This document shows positions 8,263 to 17,889 of a stretch of DNA of 64,000 nucleotides, one piece after another. The stretch's first letter is position 1. Every line of letters begins with the position of its first letter. The notes beneath the pieces were generated by a model, which ran no database searches, was not told the DNA's origin, and saw only the letters and a program-made list of their open reading frames with translations. The position numbers and the translations under genes are program-made. Origin of the DNA: Corynebacterium genitalium ATCC 33030 (lineage in GTDB: Bacteria; Actinomycetota; Actinomycetes; Mycobacteriales; Mycobacteriaceae); NCBI RefSeq assembly GCF_000143825.1, contig NZ_CM000961.1:2067448-2131447 (forward strand). The letters run 5' to 3'.

Positions 8263-10404
8263 CTAGCGGCTGAAGACCGACTGCAGCGGCTCCTCGCCTT
8301 CGCGGATCTCACGCTGGTAGATCTCGCGCTGACGCGGGTTCTCGTTCGGGTCGTCGATGTGGAGCGCCTGGCGGCGGGCGTTGTAAATCACGATGGATCC
8401 GGCGATCGCCAGCAGCGACACCACAACCAGGACGACCAGGCCGGTCCAGAACGCGCTGTCGTAGATGCCGTCGACAGTGCGGACGAACAGGTTGCGGGCG
8501 TGGCTCATCGGGTGGAACGGGTTCAGGGCCGCCAGCGGTGCCGGCAGTGTAGACAGCGGCCAGACGGAGCCGGAGGTGAACAGGCCCAGAGCGAAGAATC
8601 CGATATTGAACATCGCGCCCACCACGCGTCCGAACAGGATGCGGAAGAACTGGAAGACGGAGGTACCCATCACGTCGATCAGCAGCAGGGTCATGATCAT
8701 GACGGGCCAGCTCACCGGGCGCCAGCCGAGGGTGATGGACACGAACGCCAGCAGTGCAGTCAGCGCGACGTTGACACCGAAGTTGCTCAACCACGCGGAC
8801 AGGACCGGGCCGGTGGCGCCGGATGCCTTGTGGCGGCGGCCAATCGCATGCGGCAGCAGGATGGACATGACCGCCATGAGCATGAAGTTGATCACGATGA
8901 GGCCGATGATGGAGAAACCACTCGACGGCTCCTTCACGGTCGGGTCAGCCTCATCGACAACGAGCTGCGTCGGGTGCTCGTTCGCCTCCATGAAGGCGAT
9001 CGGGACGGCGATCTGGTCGGAGGACTTGTCCATGTCTTTGACCTCGGGGGCGCGCTGTGCGCCGTCGCCAAGCTTGGTGGACAGCTCGGTGGAGCCGTCC
9101 TTGAGGCGGGTGGTGCCGTCTTGGAGCTGGGCGCCGCCGTCGACAAGCTGGGTGGTGCCGTCCTTGAGGCGGGTGGTGCCGTCGTGCAGGCGGTTCGCGC
9201 CGTCGGTCAGTCGGGTGACACCGCCGTTGAGCTGGTCGGTACCGTCAGCCAGCTGGTTGGAGCCGTCGATCAGGCGGTTGAGGCCGTCACGGTACGGCAT
9301 GTTCGGGTCGGAGAGGTTCGCGTAGAGCTCGCCGGTACCGTCGCGCAGACGGTTGAGGTCGTTGACGACGTTCTGCGGATTCTCCGGGTCGAGCTGCTTC
9401 ACAATGCCGTCAATCTTGTCGGCCTGCTCGTTCATGCCCACAGTGCGCAGCGTGTCCACGATCGGCTTGAGCTGGCCCACGCCACCCTGCACGTTCTGAA
9501 GCAGCGGGATGAGCATGTCGGTGAGCTTGTTGACGCCTTCGTCGATCTGGCGGGCACCGTCGGCGAGCTGGTCGGTACCGCCCTCGAGCTGCGTCAGGCC
9601 GTCGCGCAGCTGGTAGGCACCGTCCTTGAGGCGACCTGCACCGTCGCCGAGCTCACCGACACCTTCCTTGAGCTCTCCCGTACCGTCGTTGAGCTGCGTG
9701 GCACCGTCGTCAAGCTGGTTGATGCCATCGACTGCACGACCGGCGCCCTCTTTGAGCTGGCCGGCACCGTCGTCGAGCTGCTTGGAGCCGTCGGCTGCGG
9801 CGCGGATGCCGTCGCCAAGCTCGTTGATGCCGCCGAGAACCTCCTCGGCGTAGGTCTTAGCCACCTCGGCTTTGACCTCGGACTGGATCTGCGGGAGCAG
9901 GCCGGAGGTCAGCACCGCACCGTTGGTGCCGTTGTAGTCGTTGAGGTTGATCAGGATCTCCGCTTGCTGCGGCTCCGGGTCGATCACGCTGACGACCTTC
10001 TCAGAGAAGTCCTCCGGGATGGTCACGGTGAACAGGTACTTGCCCGTGAGCAGGCCCTGCTTCGCCTCTTCATCCGACACTTTGGAGAAGTCGAGGTAGT
10101 CGCGGCTGGTCAGACCTTCGACGACCTGGTCGCCGATATTCTCCATCCCGGCACCTTCACCGCGGTCAACGCCCTTGTCGTTGTTGACCACAGCCAGGCG
10201 CGTCTGCGGCACGGAGCCCGTCGGGTCCCACATGGACCACATGTACAGTCCGGCGAACAGCAGCGGCACGACCATCGCCAGGATGATCAGCGTGCGTGCG
10301 ACCGCGGAAAACGGACGCCAGGTCAGAAGGCGTTCGAGCGGCCCCATGTTTTCCCGGGCCTGAGCCTGGGCGGAATCGCCCTGGCCTGTAATTTTGGTGC
10401 TCAA
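8263..10404 (-). CDS. YhgE/Pip family membrane protein
   Basis: This 713-residue protein has the YhgE/Pip layout: one N-terminal transmembrane helix (residues about 35-58), a long extracytoplasmic region and five or six C-terminal helices of the ABC-2 permease type (about 485-690). The external part contains many seven-residue repeats of the form LxDGxxx, expected to form a long coiled coil. In Firmicutes, relatives act as phage receptors or in ESX/type VII export; the corynebacterial function is not known. It converges with hemolysin III, 18 bases apart. The ATG at 10404 follows GGAGAGAGG. Confidence 0.9.
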   Translation of the reverse strand: MSTKITGQGDSAQAQARENMGPLERLLTWRPFSAVARTLIILAMVVPLLFAGLYMWSMWDPTGSVPQTRLAVVNNDKGVDRGEGAGMENIGDQVVEGLTSRDYLDFSKVSDEEAKQGLLTGKYLFTVTIPEDFSEKVVSVIDPEPQQAEILINLNDYNGTNGAVLTSGLLPQIQSEVKAEVAKTYAEEVLGGINELGDGIRAAADGSKQLDDGAGQLKEGAGRAVDGINQLDDGATQLNDGTGELKEGVGELGDGAGRLKDGAYQLRDGLTQLEGGTDQLADGARQIDEGVNKLTDMLIPLLQNVQGGVGQLKPIVDTLRTVGMNEQADKIDGIVKQLDPENPQNVVNDLNRLRDGTGELYANLSDPNMPYRDGLNRLIDGSNQLADGTDQLNGGVTRLTDGANRLHDGTTRLKDGTTQLVDGGAQLQDGTTRLKDGSTELSTKLGDGAQRAPEVKDMDKSSDQIAVPIAFMEANEHPTQLVVDEADPTVKEPSSGFSIIGLIVINFMLMAVMSILLPHAIGRRHKASGATGPVLSAWLSNFGVNVALTALLAFVSITLGWRPVSWPVMIMTLLLIDVMGTSVFQFFRILFGRVVGAMFNIGFFALGLFTSGSVWPLSTLPAPLAALNPFHPMSHARNLFVRTVDGIYDSAFWTGLVVLVVVSLLAIAGSIVIYNARRQALHIDDPNENPRQREIYQREIREGEEPLQSVFSR

Positions 10405-11260
10405 CGGTAACCTCTCTCCGGTTCGACGCCCGCATCACATTGACTGGAAGCACAATATTTAGCGGACGTGATCAAAATTACTTTGTAGAGGAATATAGCT
10501 CTAATCGCCCAGGAATTCATAAGTTTTCAGCGTGAGTTTGTGCGCATTCCACAGAATTAGTGCATTAGCCCCGGTACGTTTCGGCGATTTCGTTGCATAT
10601 GCGCCGACCCGAAGCTGCAGTATGGAGAAGGCGGAATGAACCCTCGGTTTGCCAGGCAGCGAGCAAAATATAACCACATGCACAATTCCGGTTCTTCATT
10701 TGACCATCGCCTACGCTCTGAGCACTGTAGCTTTGCGGGCTAACGGCCGCGTTAGACTGACGAGCAACGTAACCCCCGAAGACCGTTGCGGGCCCCTATT
10801 CTCGCGACACGAGAGATAGCACCTACGCTCTGAGCCGGTTGGTTGCGACTGACGCGTTTCTCTACCCTCATCGACCACCCAAGAATCAGCACGCCGACGG
10901 AAGACGGCCTGCGCATGAAAGACTGCATCGACCAGATCGTTTTAATGTTCTGTTCGAAGAGATTGCCCTGTTCCCACAGCTTCCGCACAGACCATGGGCA
11001 CAATCCCTTGAGCAAAATGGTGCCCAACTTCATTAACCATCCGTTTCACTAGGTTCACTCATACTTCCGTTGAGTGCCGTGGACCACGCACGCTTCACTA
11101 CATCAGGCCGACGGAAATGGCCGAATGACCAACAGCAGACAGCCCTCCGGCTCACAGGTTCGCATTTTCATTCTCAGTGACCCGTTATTTCTCTTTCCGG
11201 GGATCCCATGAATCGGCTCACTAACCTTTTTCGAGTGCCATCTCTAGAAAGGAAAGTTAA
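10405..11260. other. 856-base intergenic stretch, no convincing gene
   Basis: No frame here shows a recognisable family, a good ribosome site or sustained coding character. The stretch must hold the promoter of YhgE/Pip on the left and of the YoaK gene on the right. A 14-bp direct repeat, CCTACGCTCTGAGC, occurs at 10710-10723 and 10822-10835. Confidence 0.5.
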
Positions 11261-11938
11261 ATGAAGGGGTACCGTAATGCTGAGCGTGCCTTGGCCATTT
11301 ACCTGTCTTCGATCACGGGATTCGTGGACACCATCGGATTCATGTACCTCGGGGGGTACTTCCTCTCGTTCATGTCGGGCAACACCACCCGCTTGACCGC
11401 CGCAATGAGCGAGCGGCGCTGGGAAGTCGCCGGCCTCACCGGAAGCATCATGATCACGTTTCTCGTAGGTGTCGGCGTAGGCGCAGCCATTAGCCAGTTG
11501 GGACGTCGTATGCTCCCGCACACGCGCACGCGCGAAGCGGTTCTCCTGTTCATTTGCCTAACTTCAACGTTCGCATCAATTCTCATTACTGTCGATGCTC
11601 AGCTCGCGGCGATGTACATGCTCTCTTTCACCGTAGGTGCTATGAACTCGACGTTCGAGCGTGACGGTGAAGTCTCGATCGCTCTGACCTATATGACGGG
11701 GACCTTGGTGAAGATGTCCCAGCGCTTTGTGGGTGCGCTCTTCGGTGACCCCCACAAGCATTGGCTCGGACACTTCGCCTTGTGGGCGTCTCTGGCGTGC
11801 GGCGCCCTTCTTGGTGGTCGCGCATATGTGTTGTTCGGCACCGATGCCGTGTACATCGTTAACGCTCTGATTGTGTTCGGCGCTCTCGTTGCGATTATCA
11901 ACCGGCAGCGCCTGCGCAACCGCGGTTTGCCGGTTTAG
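11261..11938 (+). CDS. YoaK family (DUF1275) membrane protein
   Basis: This 225-residue protein with about six transmembrane helices contains the family signatures GFVDTIGFMYLGGYF and SGNTTR near the N-terminus and SFTVGAMNSTFERDGEVS in the middle. The ATG has a strong site (GAAAGGAAAG) seven bases upstream. Function is unknown for the family. A truncated, internally deleted paralog lies at 16190-16666, and this copy shows what that one has lost. Confidence 0.88.
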   Translation: MKGYRNAERALAIYLSSITGFVDTIGFMYLGGYFLSFMSGNTTRLTAAMSERRWEVAGLTGSIMITFLVGVGVGAAISQLGRRMLPHTRTREAVLLFICLTSTFASILITVDAQLAAMYMLSFTVGAMNSTFERDGEVSIALTYMTGTLVKMSQRFVGALFGDPHKHWLGHFALWASLACGALLGGRAYVLFGTDAVYIVNALIVFGALVAIINRQRLRNRGLPV

Positions 11939-12116
11939 TCCTTCACCGCACGAAAACTGCATTGAGACAGCGTGATCAAACCCATCCTGACGTTTGCCTC
12001 AGACGCGTTCTTCGTGGTGGATGTGATGCTCTAGCCAGCTAGTTGCCGGGCCTCCTCGCTGGTAGGGGGCGAGCTGCGAACCGCCCGGTTAATCGAACGA
12101 CTGTACAGTGGCTGCC

Positions 12117-13208
12117 ATGAAGATGAAGTACTACTTCGGCGCAGACACCGCCCACAAGCTCGGCAAGCAGCTCGGGATCGACGCCGAGGAGTACGCCGCC
12201 TGGGTCGCCCCACGCGTCGACGACCTTGAGATCAAAGACCGCGTCAGCGTGTTCGCCGCCGGCCTGAAGGATCGGTTACCGGGTGAGTATCCGGAGGTGG
12301 TGGCGGGAATCGTCGATAAGCTTGGGCCTGAACTCGCGGAGGGCGAGGGCTATTTCAACCACTCGTTCCACCTGTGGCCGGTCAGCCGCTACATCGAGGA
12401 CTACGGGCTGGAGCATCCGGAGGTCTCGCTTGACGCGATTGAGGCACTGACCCGCGTGTTCACCGGCGAGTGGGCAGTGCGGCCGTTCCTGGCACGCTAC
12501 CCGGAGGCCACGCTGGAGTGTGTCCACGTATGGTCGCGGTCGGATTCGCACAATGTCCGCCGCTTATCGACGGAAGGCATCCGCCCCCGCCTCCCCTGGG
12601 CCGCCGTCCACAGGCCGTTCACTGAAGATCCGTCACCCATCCTGCCGGTGCTCGACCGTCTCTACAACGACGAGTCGCTGTACGTGCGCACATCCGTGGC
12701 CAACAACCTCAATGACATCGCGAAGACGCACCCGGACCTCGCGGTGGCGACAGCGCGGCGGTGGCGCGAAGAAAACGACTCCCCCGAGGTCACCTGGGTG
12801 GTCGAACGCAGCCTGCGCGGCCTGGTGAAGCAGTCCCACCATGAAGCGCTCGACGTGGTCGGTTTCGCGCCGGACGCGGGCATTGAACTGCACTCGGTGG
12901 CATTCCCGGTTGCTGCAGCGATTGGGTCTAGCGTCGAACTCACCGCCACACTGGTCAACCACGGCGACACCGCGCGCGATGTCCTCGTGGATTACAAACT
13001 GCACTTCCTCAAAGCCAACGGTGGCCGCCGCCCCACTGTCTTCCGCTTCGGCCGTTTCACTCTCGCGCCGGGCGAGGAGCTTGAAATTTCCAAGACACAC
13101 CCATTCCGCGTGACTGGGACCCGCACCTACTACCCCGGCACGCAGGCCGTGTCCGTCGTAGTCAACGGCATCGAGAGCGAGCCGATCGAGTTTGAGCTGG
13201 CGCCTTAG
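12117..13208 (+). CDS. DNA alkylation repair protein (AlkD-like HEAT repeats)
   Basis: This product of about 363 residues reads as AlkD-type HEAT repeats: paired amphipathic helices with the DNA-binding signature YVRTSVANNLNDIAK (about residues 185-200) and VRRLSTEGIRPRLPW earlier. AlkD relatives excise bulky or cationic alkylated bases without base flipping. A C-terminal extension of about 110 residues, rich in beta strands, is common in actinobacterial members. Starts at ATG 12117 or ATG 12123 are both possible, and no good ribosome site is seen, so it may be leaderless. Its stop overlaps the stop of the convergent response regulator by four bases. Confidence 0.8.
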   Translation: MKMKYYFGADTAHKLGKQLGIDAEEYAAWVAPRVDDLEIKDRVSVFAAGLKDRLPGEYPEVVAGIVDKLGPELAEGEGYFNHSFHLWPVSRYIEDYGLEHPEVSLDAIEALTRVFTGEWAVRPFLARYPEATLECVHVWSRSDSHNVRRLSTEGIRPRLPWAAVHRPFTEDPSPILPVLDRLYNDESLYVRTSVANNLNDIAKTHPDLAVATARRWREENDSPEVTWVVERSLRGLVKQSHHEALDVVGFAPDAGIELHSVAFPVAAAIGSSVELTATLVNHGDTARDVLVDYKLHFLKANGGRRPTVFRFGRFTLAPGEELEISKTHPFRVTGTRTYYPGTQAVSVVVNGIESEPIEFELAP

Positions 13209-13891
13209 AGCTTGTCCTCGTGATCCCGCAAGAGCAGCGCGAGCCGGGTCCGGTCGTGCACCAAGAGTTTCCGCATGACAGCAGACACGTGATTCTTGAC
13301 AGTTCCTTCGGCCAGCACGAGGTCGCCGGCAATTTCGCGGTTATTCCACCCGCGGGAGATGAGCGAGGCGACGCGTCTCTCAGTGGGAGTTAGCTGTTCC
13401 AGGAGCGCGTCCACGCTGATGCCGAAGCCGTTAGAATCTCCCGCCTCCCGAGCCGACGAGGATGCCGAGCTCTCCTTAGTCATGACCGTGCGCGCTACAC
13501 GGGGATCGATGACCAAACCGCCGGAGACGGCCGCGCGCACCGCGCTGACGAGGTCATCTGTGGAACTGTCTTTCAACAAGAAGCCAGCCGCTCCCGCCGC
13601 TAAAGCGCCTTCAACGACAGGGGTGTCGTCAAACGTGGTGAGAATAATGACGGGTACACCGGGATGATGCCGTGCGCATTGGGCAGTCAGCTCAAGCCCG
13701 TCCATTCCGGGCATGCGTGCATCGGCGAGAACCACGTCGGGGTCTGTGCACTCGATGACGGTCAGTGCCTCCGCCCCGTCAGCCGCCTCACCCACCACCT
13801 CAACCTCGCCCACGGTGCCTAACAGCATGCTCAGACCGCCTCGCATGAGCTGGTGATCGTCGACAAGCACAACCCGCACAGTAGCACTCAC
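13205..13891 (-). CDS. NarL/LuxR-type response regulator
   Basis: This 228-residue regulator has an N-terminal receiver domain (acidic pair in VVLVDDHQ, phospho-acceptor Asp in VVLADARMPGMDG near residue 56, switch Thr in ILTTFDD) and a C-terminal LuxR-type helix-turn-helix (LTPTERRVASLISRG, then EIAGDLVLAEGTVKNHVS, about residues 165-210). Its ATG overlaps the stop of the kinase gene by four bases (ATGA), so the pair is translationally coupled. The target genes are unknown; the divergent CPBP protease gene is a candidate by position. Confidence 0.93.
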   Translation of the reverse strand: MSATVRVVLVDDHQLMRGGLSMLLGTVGEVEVVGEAADGAEALTVIECTDPDVVLADARMPGMDGLELTAQCARHHPGVPVIILTTFDDTPVVEGALAAGAAGFLLKDSSTDDLVSAVRAAVSGGLVIDPRVARTVMTKESSASSSAREAGDSNGFGISVDALLEQLTPTERRVASLISRGWNNREIAGDLVLAEGTVKNHVSAVMRKLLVHDRTRLALLLRDHEDKL

Positions 13892-15129
13892 GACACCGCC
13901 GCCTCCTGGTATGGCAGCGTGAGGACGAGCCGCACTTGACCGTCCTCCGCATGCGCCATGACCGTCCCGCCAAGATCTTCCGCTCGCTCACGCAAGCTGC
14001 GCAATCCGAAGCCTTCGGGTAAGGGTCCGTCGTCAAGCTGCGTTACTTCTGGCGGAACGCGATTCGTCACTGCAACCTGGATAGTGTCCCCACACGCAGT
14101 GGCTTCGACCTCGATGACGCGGGCGTTCGAATGCCGCAACGCATTCGTCAATCCTTCCTGGACGAATCTGAGCACCAATAAGTCACCTGCATGGCCAAGG
14201 TTAGGGAAAGGCTCATCGACGTCCAGACCCACCACGACACCGGTACCGCGAAACGATTCCGCGATCGCGTCGAGAGCTTCACGGCCGCGCAGCTGGTCAG
14301 ATCGCACAGGATTGAGCGCCCTGACCCATAGCCTCATTTCATCGAGTGCCTCCACCGTCAACGCGCGAGCCGAGCGAACCTGCTCCATCGCCCCTTCAGG
14401 GTCGCGGCCATGCATCCGGTCCGCGTACTCGAGCGACATCCCAACCAAGGTCAAGCTATGCCCCAAGCCGTCGTGAAGCTCCCGGGCCGCCCGCTGGCGC
14501 TCCTGTGCCAACACGAGCTCCTTCTCCACGACAGCGCCACGCTGCACCTCCGCAGCCAAGCTCGTCGCTTCAACACGGCGGCGTTCCAAATCCGCCAGAG
14601 CTGCCCCAAGCGCAATCCCGAAGCCCGTCAACAGCTGCGTTGAAACGAGATTGCCTAAAAGGCCTCCATCCTCAATCCCGAACCACCACCCCAAGACCAG
14701 CAAAAAGACTCCGAAAAGCACCCACGCAACGATCCCAGCGAGCAAAGAGACATCGACGATGAGCACGGTCAGCGCCATCATCATCAACGGCACAGCCATG
14801 ACGTTCGCCACGATCATGGTCAAGCTGGCCAGGATGCACAACACCAACGCACCCCGAACGCGCGCGGTGCCGGCATCGACCCGTTGCCGAAGTACCACCA
14901 GCGCCGCAACACACAGCACGCCGGCGACCAAGACCGCCGACGCTCCCCTTCGGCCGGCAATGAAGAGTTCCACCGCCTGAAACACCGTGGCACCCAAGCT
15001 AGGCACGAACATCCAGCCGATCAGTTCATCTGCACCAAAACTATCGACGCTCCGGTCACGGCGCACCGCACCCGCCAACGCATCCTGCTCAGGCGATGAG
15101 GTGCGCTCAGGCGCAGGTAATCGTGTCAT
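13888..15129 (-). CDS. Sensor histidine kinase, NarL-partner (HisKA_3) type
   Basis: This 413-residue kinase has four to six N-terminal transmembrane helices (about residues 35-175) without a large external sensor loop, a coiled-coil linker, the HisKA_3 phosphorylation box ARELHDGLGHSLTL (His near 217) and an ATPase domain with QEGLTNALRHS and a GFGLRSLRERAEDLGG glycine motif. The short external loops suggest it senses something in or near the membrane. It is paired with the response regulator immediately downstream. Confidence 0.92.
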   Translation of the reverse strand: MTRLPAPERTSSPEQDALAGAVRRDRSVDSFGADELIGWMFVPSLGATVFQAVELFIAGRRGASAVLVAGVLCVAALVVLRQRVDAGTARVRGALVLCILASLTMIVANVMAVPLMMMALTVLIVDVSLLAGIVAWVLFGVFLLVLGWWFGIEDGGLLGNLVSTQLLTGFGIALGAALADLERRRVEATSLAAEVQRGAVVEKELVLAQERQRAARELHDGLGHSLTLVGMSLEYADRMHGRDPEGAMEQVRSARALTVEALDEMRLWVRALNPVRSDQLRGREALDAIAESFRGTGVVVGLDVDEPFPNLGHAGDLLVLRFVQEGLTNALRHSNARVIEVEATACGDTIQVAVTNRVPPEVTQLDDGPLPEGFGLRSLRERAEDLGGTVMAHAEDGQVRLVLTLPYQEAAVS

Positions 15130-15248
15130 AGCATCATCCTAAAGCGGTCGCGGGTGCAAACCCCATGACCACGGTCATGACTTTTAGCGGCGAAAACCGT
15201 GACCGCAGCCCGATGTGGGGACGGCTCGTCTGGTCTTAATCTCACCGC

Positions 15249-16175
15249 ATGCACTCTCAACAGAACTCGCCCATGCCCGACGACCACTCTCTCGAGCGCT
15301 CAACCACTGCCCCTCAAACTCAGGAGCCGGATGCCCGGCCCCGTCCAAGGGTTCCGCTGATCGCCCGGTGCGCGCTGACCGCCGTTGCCCTGTTCGTGGC
15401 CGCGCTCTCTAGTGTCCCCTTCGCTTTGATACCCGGAGTCAACAATGCGTTGAACGGTGACAACCCGTGGGCCGCATTGGCTGTGACTGCAGCGGCGACG
15501 ACCATCATGTTGGCCACCTACCTATTTCTCACATGGGCGCTCACCCGCTTCATCGACGGTCGCCCCGCACGCGCCGCCGGGCTGGTGCTTGACCGCCGCG
15601 CGCTTCCGGCCATTCTTGCCGGTACCCTTCTCGCCGCGCTCATCACCCTGTTCTCCGCATGGCTAACCAATGCCTTTGGATTGACACATGCCACCACGGA
15701 ATCCACCGGCGCAAATCCGAGCCCATGGGGTGTCGTGGTGTTCGAAGTACTCCTCACCGCCTACGTGGCTCAAGGCATCGGTGAAGAATTCCTTTTCCGC
15801 GGTTACCTGTTGCAGAGCGCTCGGATGCGGCCGGTTCCTGCCCTCCTGCTCTCTGCGGCGGTGTTCGCGATCCTCCACCTGGTCTCCAGCGGCGGCCAGG
15901 ACGGAATAGCACAACGATTCCTCTACCTTTTCCCCACTTTTGCTTTCGCACTGCTCGCCGGGGCTCTCGCGGTTCATTTTCGCTCAGTGTGGGCAGCCTG
16001 CGGTATTCACGGAGGTATGCATGTCGGTTTCAACCTCGCGGTGAGCATGGGTTTGGAAATGAGTACGCCCTGGAACTGGACTATCGAGGGCGCGATCTAC
16101 CTCTTTGTTGCCGTCATCGCGATCGTGCTGATCCCGAAGATCACCCGTTCGCAGGTTCTCGACCCGTATGTCTAA
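15249..16175 (+). CDS. CPBP family intramembrane metalloprotease (Abi type)
   Basis: This 308-residue protein has about eight helices and the three CPBP/Abi motifs: GEEFLFRG (double Glu and Arg), a following helix with FAILHLVSSG, and HGGMHVGFN. These residues make the intramembrane active site in prenyl-endopeptidase relatives; many bacterial members protect against bacteriocins or process peptides. The hydrophilic N-terminus of about 40 residues is variable. It is divergent from the two-component pair. Confidence 0.9.
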   Translation: MHSQQNSPMPDDHSLERSTTAPQTQEPDARPRPRVPLIARCALTAVALFVAALSSVPFALIPGVNNALNGDNPWAALAVTAAATTIMLATYLFLTWALTRFIDGRPARAAGLVLDRRALPAILAGTLLAALITLFSAWLTNAFGLTHATTESTGANPSPWGVVVFEVLLTAYVAQGIGEEFLFRGYLLQSARMRPVPALLLSAAVFAILHLVSSGGQDGIAQRFLYLFPTFAFALLAGALAVHFRSVWAACGIHGGMHVGFNLAVSMGLEMSTPWNWTIEGAIYLFVAVIAIVLIPKITRSQVLDPYV

Positions 16176-16189
16176 CCGCCGCTAGAGCT

Positions 16190-16666
16190 CACGGAGGAAA
16201 CACCACGCGCATGACCGCCGCCGTGAACGCCGGCAAATGGGACGTGGCCACCATCGCTGGCAGCATCATGCTGATATTCCTCATCGGCGTCGCAGTAGGA
16301 GCGTTGATCAGCCAACTCGGCCAGCGGTACCTGCCGCCGACACGCACCCGCGAAGCTATCCTCCTGTTCATTTGTCTCACGTCGACGGTGGCTTCGGGGT
16401 TGGTGGCAGGAGGCGTCGATAAGCTCGCGGTGTATGTGCTGTCCTTCACTGTGGGTGCCATGAACTCCACGTTCGAGCGCGGCGGCGAAGTGAGCATCTC
16501 CCTGACCTACATGACGGGCACGCTGGTGAAAATGTCGCAACGGTTCGTCGGCGCGTTCTTCGGCGGCCTGCGCGCGGTGTGGGTGGTCAACGTCATGCTC
16601 GTCGCCGCGACAGCCGCAGCGTTAGTAAACAGGCAGCGGCGACGCGACCGCGGACTGCCGGTCTAA
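16190..16666 (+). pseudogene. Truncated YoaK (DUF1275) paralog
   Basis: The reading frame picks up mid-motif at GGNTTR, 14 bases after the protease stop, and ends in RRDRGLPV, as the full-length copy at 11261 ends RLRNRGLPV. About 45 N-terminal residues are missing and an internal block of about 38 residues (after FVGAFFGG) is gone, the deletion keeping frame. An ATG at 16211 could make a 151-residue product, but it would lack two or more helices. Confidence 0.8.
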
Positions 16667-16669
16667 GGC

Positions 16670-17191
16670 CTACTTCCCCAACTCTTTGCGGCGCTGGTGT
16701 GCCAAGCGGAGACGCTCAGCGCGCTCCTTGTTGGCGTCTTCCATGATTTCTTCGAGCACCTCATCGTCTTCATCGCTGATCCCGTAGAAGGTGTACAAAC
16801 CCGCTGTCAACACACCCGCGACGGGTAAGACGACCCAAAAGTAGTCCCAGCTGAACACGAACATGCCCAAGAAGAACATGGTCATCGTCGCTGCCCACAA
16901 CACCGCCAAAGCGCTGTCGAGCTTGCGTTTACGGGCAATCATGTTCTCCAACTCGGCGTCAGAGTCACGATGCGCTGGAGCTGGAACCGGACCCTCACTG
17001 ACCTCAGGCAAATCTGTGAACAGCGCGCTAATTTCACCGCGGGTGCGCGCAGCCGCAGCCTGTCCGGAACGCTCCTCAAACTCCGCCGGCGTGAGATATC
17101 CATTGGCGAAGTGCTCCCCCAGCCGGTCCAACGCCGTCGAGCGCTCCGTATCCCCTACTCGAACATTGGGCGCACCGTGCGACTCCGCCAT
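16670..17191 (-). CDS. DUF1707 (SHOCT-like) membrane protein
   Basis: This 173-residue protein begins with a DUF1707 domain (RVGDTERSTALDRLGEHF, then GYLTPAEFEERS and TRGEISALFTDLP, about residues 10-62), followed by two hydrophobic segments near 95-140 and an acidic then basic tail. DUF1707 is common in actinobacterial envelope proteins and has no settled function. The ATG at 17191 is chosen for its perfect AAGGAGG seven bases upstream; a longer start at 17218 would place that site inside the coding sequence. Confidence 0.82.
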   Translation of the reverse strand: MAESHGAPNVRVGDTERSTALDRLGEHFANGYLTPAEFEERSGQAAAARTRGEISALFTDLPEVSEGPVPAPAHRDSDAELENMIARKRKLDSALAVLWAATMTMFFLGMFVFSWDYFWVVLPVAGVLTAGLYTFYGISDEDDEVLEEIMEDANKERAERLRLAHQRRKELGK

Positions 17192-17251
17192 TTCGTCCTC
17201 CTTGCTCAGTTTCCTCACAGCCTACCTCGCTGAGCAGTTTAGAATGAGGCC

Positions 17252-17404
17252 ATGAACATCGATGCGACCATCGCCGTCGGGTTTCTTATCGTGTTCGTAC
17301 TCGTGAATATTGCCGGAGCGCTGTTCTTTCACCTCGCAGAAGACGTCACAGAACCGGGCTATGGCTCCCCAACGCCCAACGGTGTCCCCTACCGTCCCTC
17401 CTCA
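17252..17404 (+). pseudogene. Membrane-anchor segment, probably the frameshifted front of the next gene
   Basis: From ATG 17252 the frame codes a plausible single transmembrane segment (VGFLIVFVLVNIAGALFF, residues about 9-26) and a short linker, then loses coding character after about residue 50. The neighbouring frame becomes coding at the same place (17361 onward). Either two overlapping genes or one membrane-anchored protein split by a +1 shift around 17395-17405. Confidence 0.45.
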
Positions 17405-17798
17405 CTTCACCACCGGCACTCCTGGCGTTATCGCCCTGGCGACAGAACTGTCTCGCCGCCTCGCAGAAACCCCCTGCCGCGTGTTCACCACCCCGGACAG
17501 CGTGGTTATCGAATCCGCCCCGGACTCATTGCCCCACGGCCACTGGTTCACCATCACGCTCACGGAAACACCTACGGGATTCAAGCACCGGGACCGTCAG
17601 TGGACTGGACGCAGGGGGCACTATAGCGAAGCCGTCCCTTTGACTAGCGTCCAATGGAGTACCCGCCGTTCGTGGAGTATTGGCGCGTCTTGGGAACTGG
17701 AACGAGTGAACGGCAAATGGGTCAAACGCCGCACAGAGAAGCCCTTCGACCTAGACCACGAGATCCAGCAGTCCCTTCGTGCCATCGGGGCCACATAG
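17361..17798 (+). CDS. Hypothetical protein, possibly lacking its membrane anchor
   Basis: This 145-residue product from ATG 17361 is not assigned to a family. It is polar and beta-rich (FTTGTPGVIALATELSRRL; SWSIGASWELERVNGKW) with no membrane segment of its own. It lacks a good ribosome site, which supports the idea that it is the body of a protein whose transmembrane start is in the frame beginning at 17252. Confidence 0.5.
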   Translation: MAPQRPTVSPTVPPHFTTGTPGVIALATELSRRLAETPCRVFTTPDSVVIESAPDSLPHGHWFTITLTETPTGFKHRDRQWTGRRGHYSEAVPLTSVQWSTRRSWSIGASWELERVNGKWVKRRTEKPFDLDHEIQQSLRAIGAT

Positions 17799-17889
17799 CA
17801 TTCTTGGTTTTTCGGTTTCACCGCCGGTTAGAGGTTAGGAAGACTCCGCTCCGCCGCATACGCCCCCGGGTCTCGGCGGATCTAGATTT

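Noticed and set aside
8359..10410. 683-residue plus-strand frame opposite the YhgE/Pip gene
   Set aside because: Low-complexity shadow; the minus-strand frame has the membrane helices and DG repeats of a known family.
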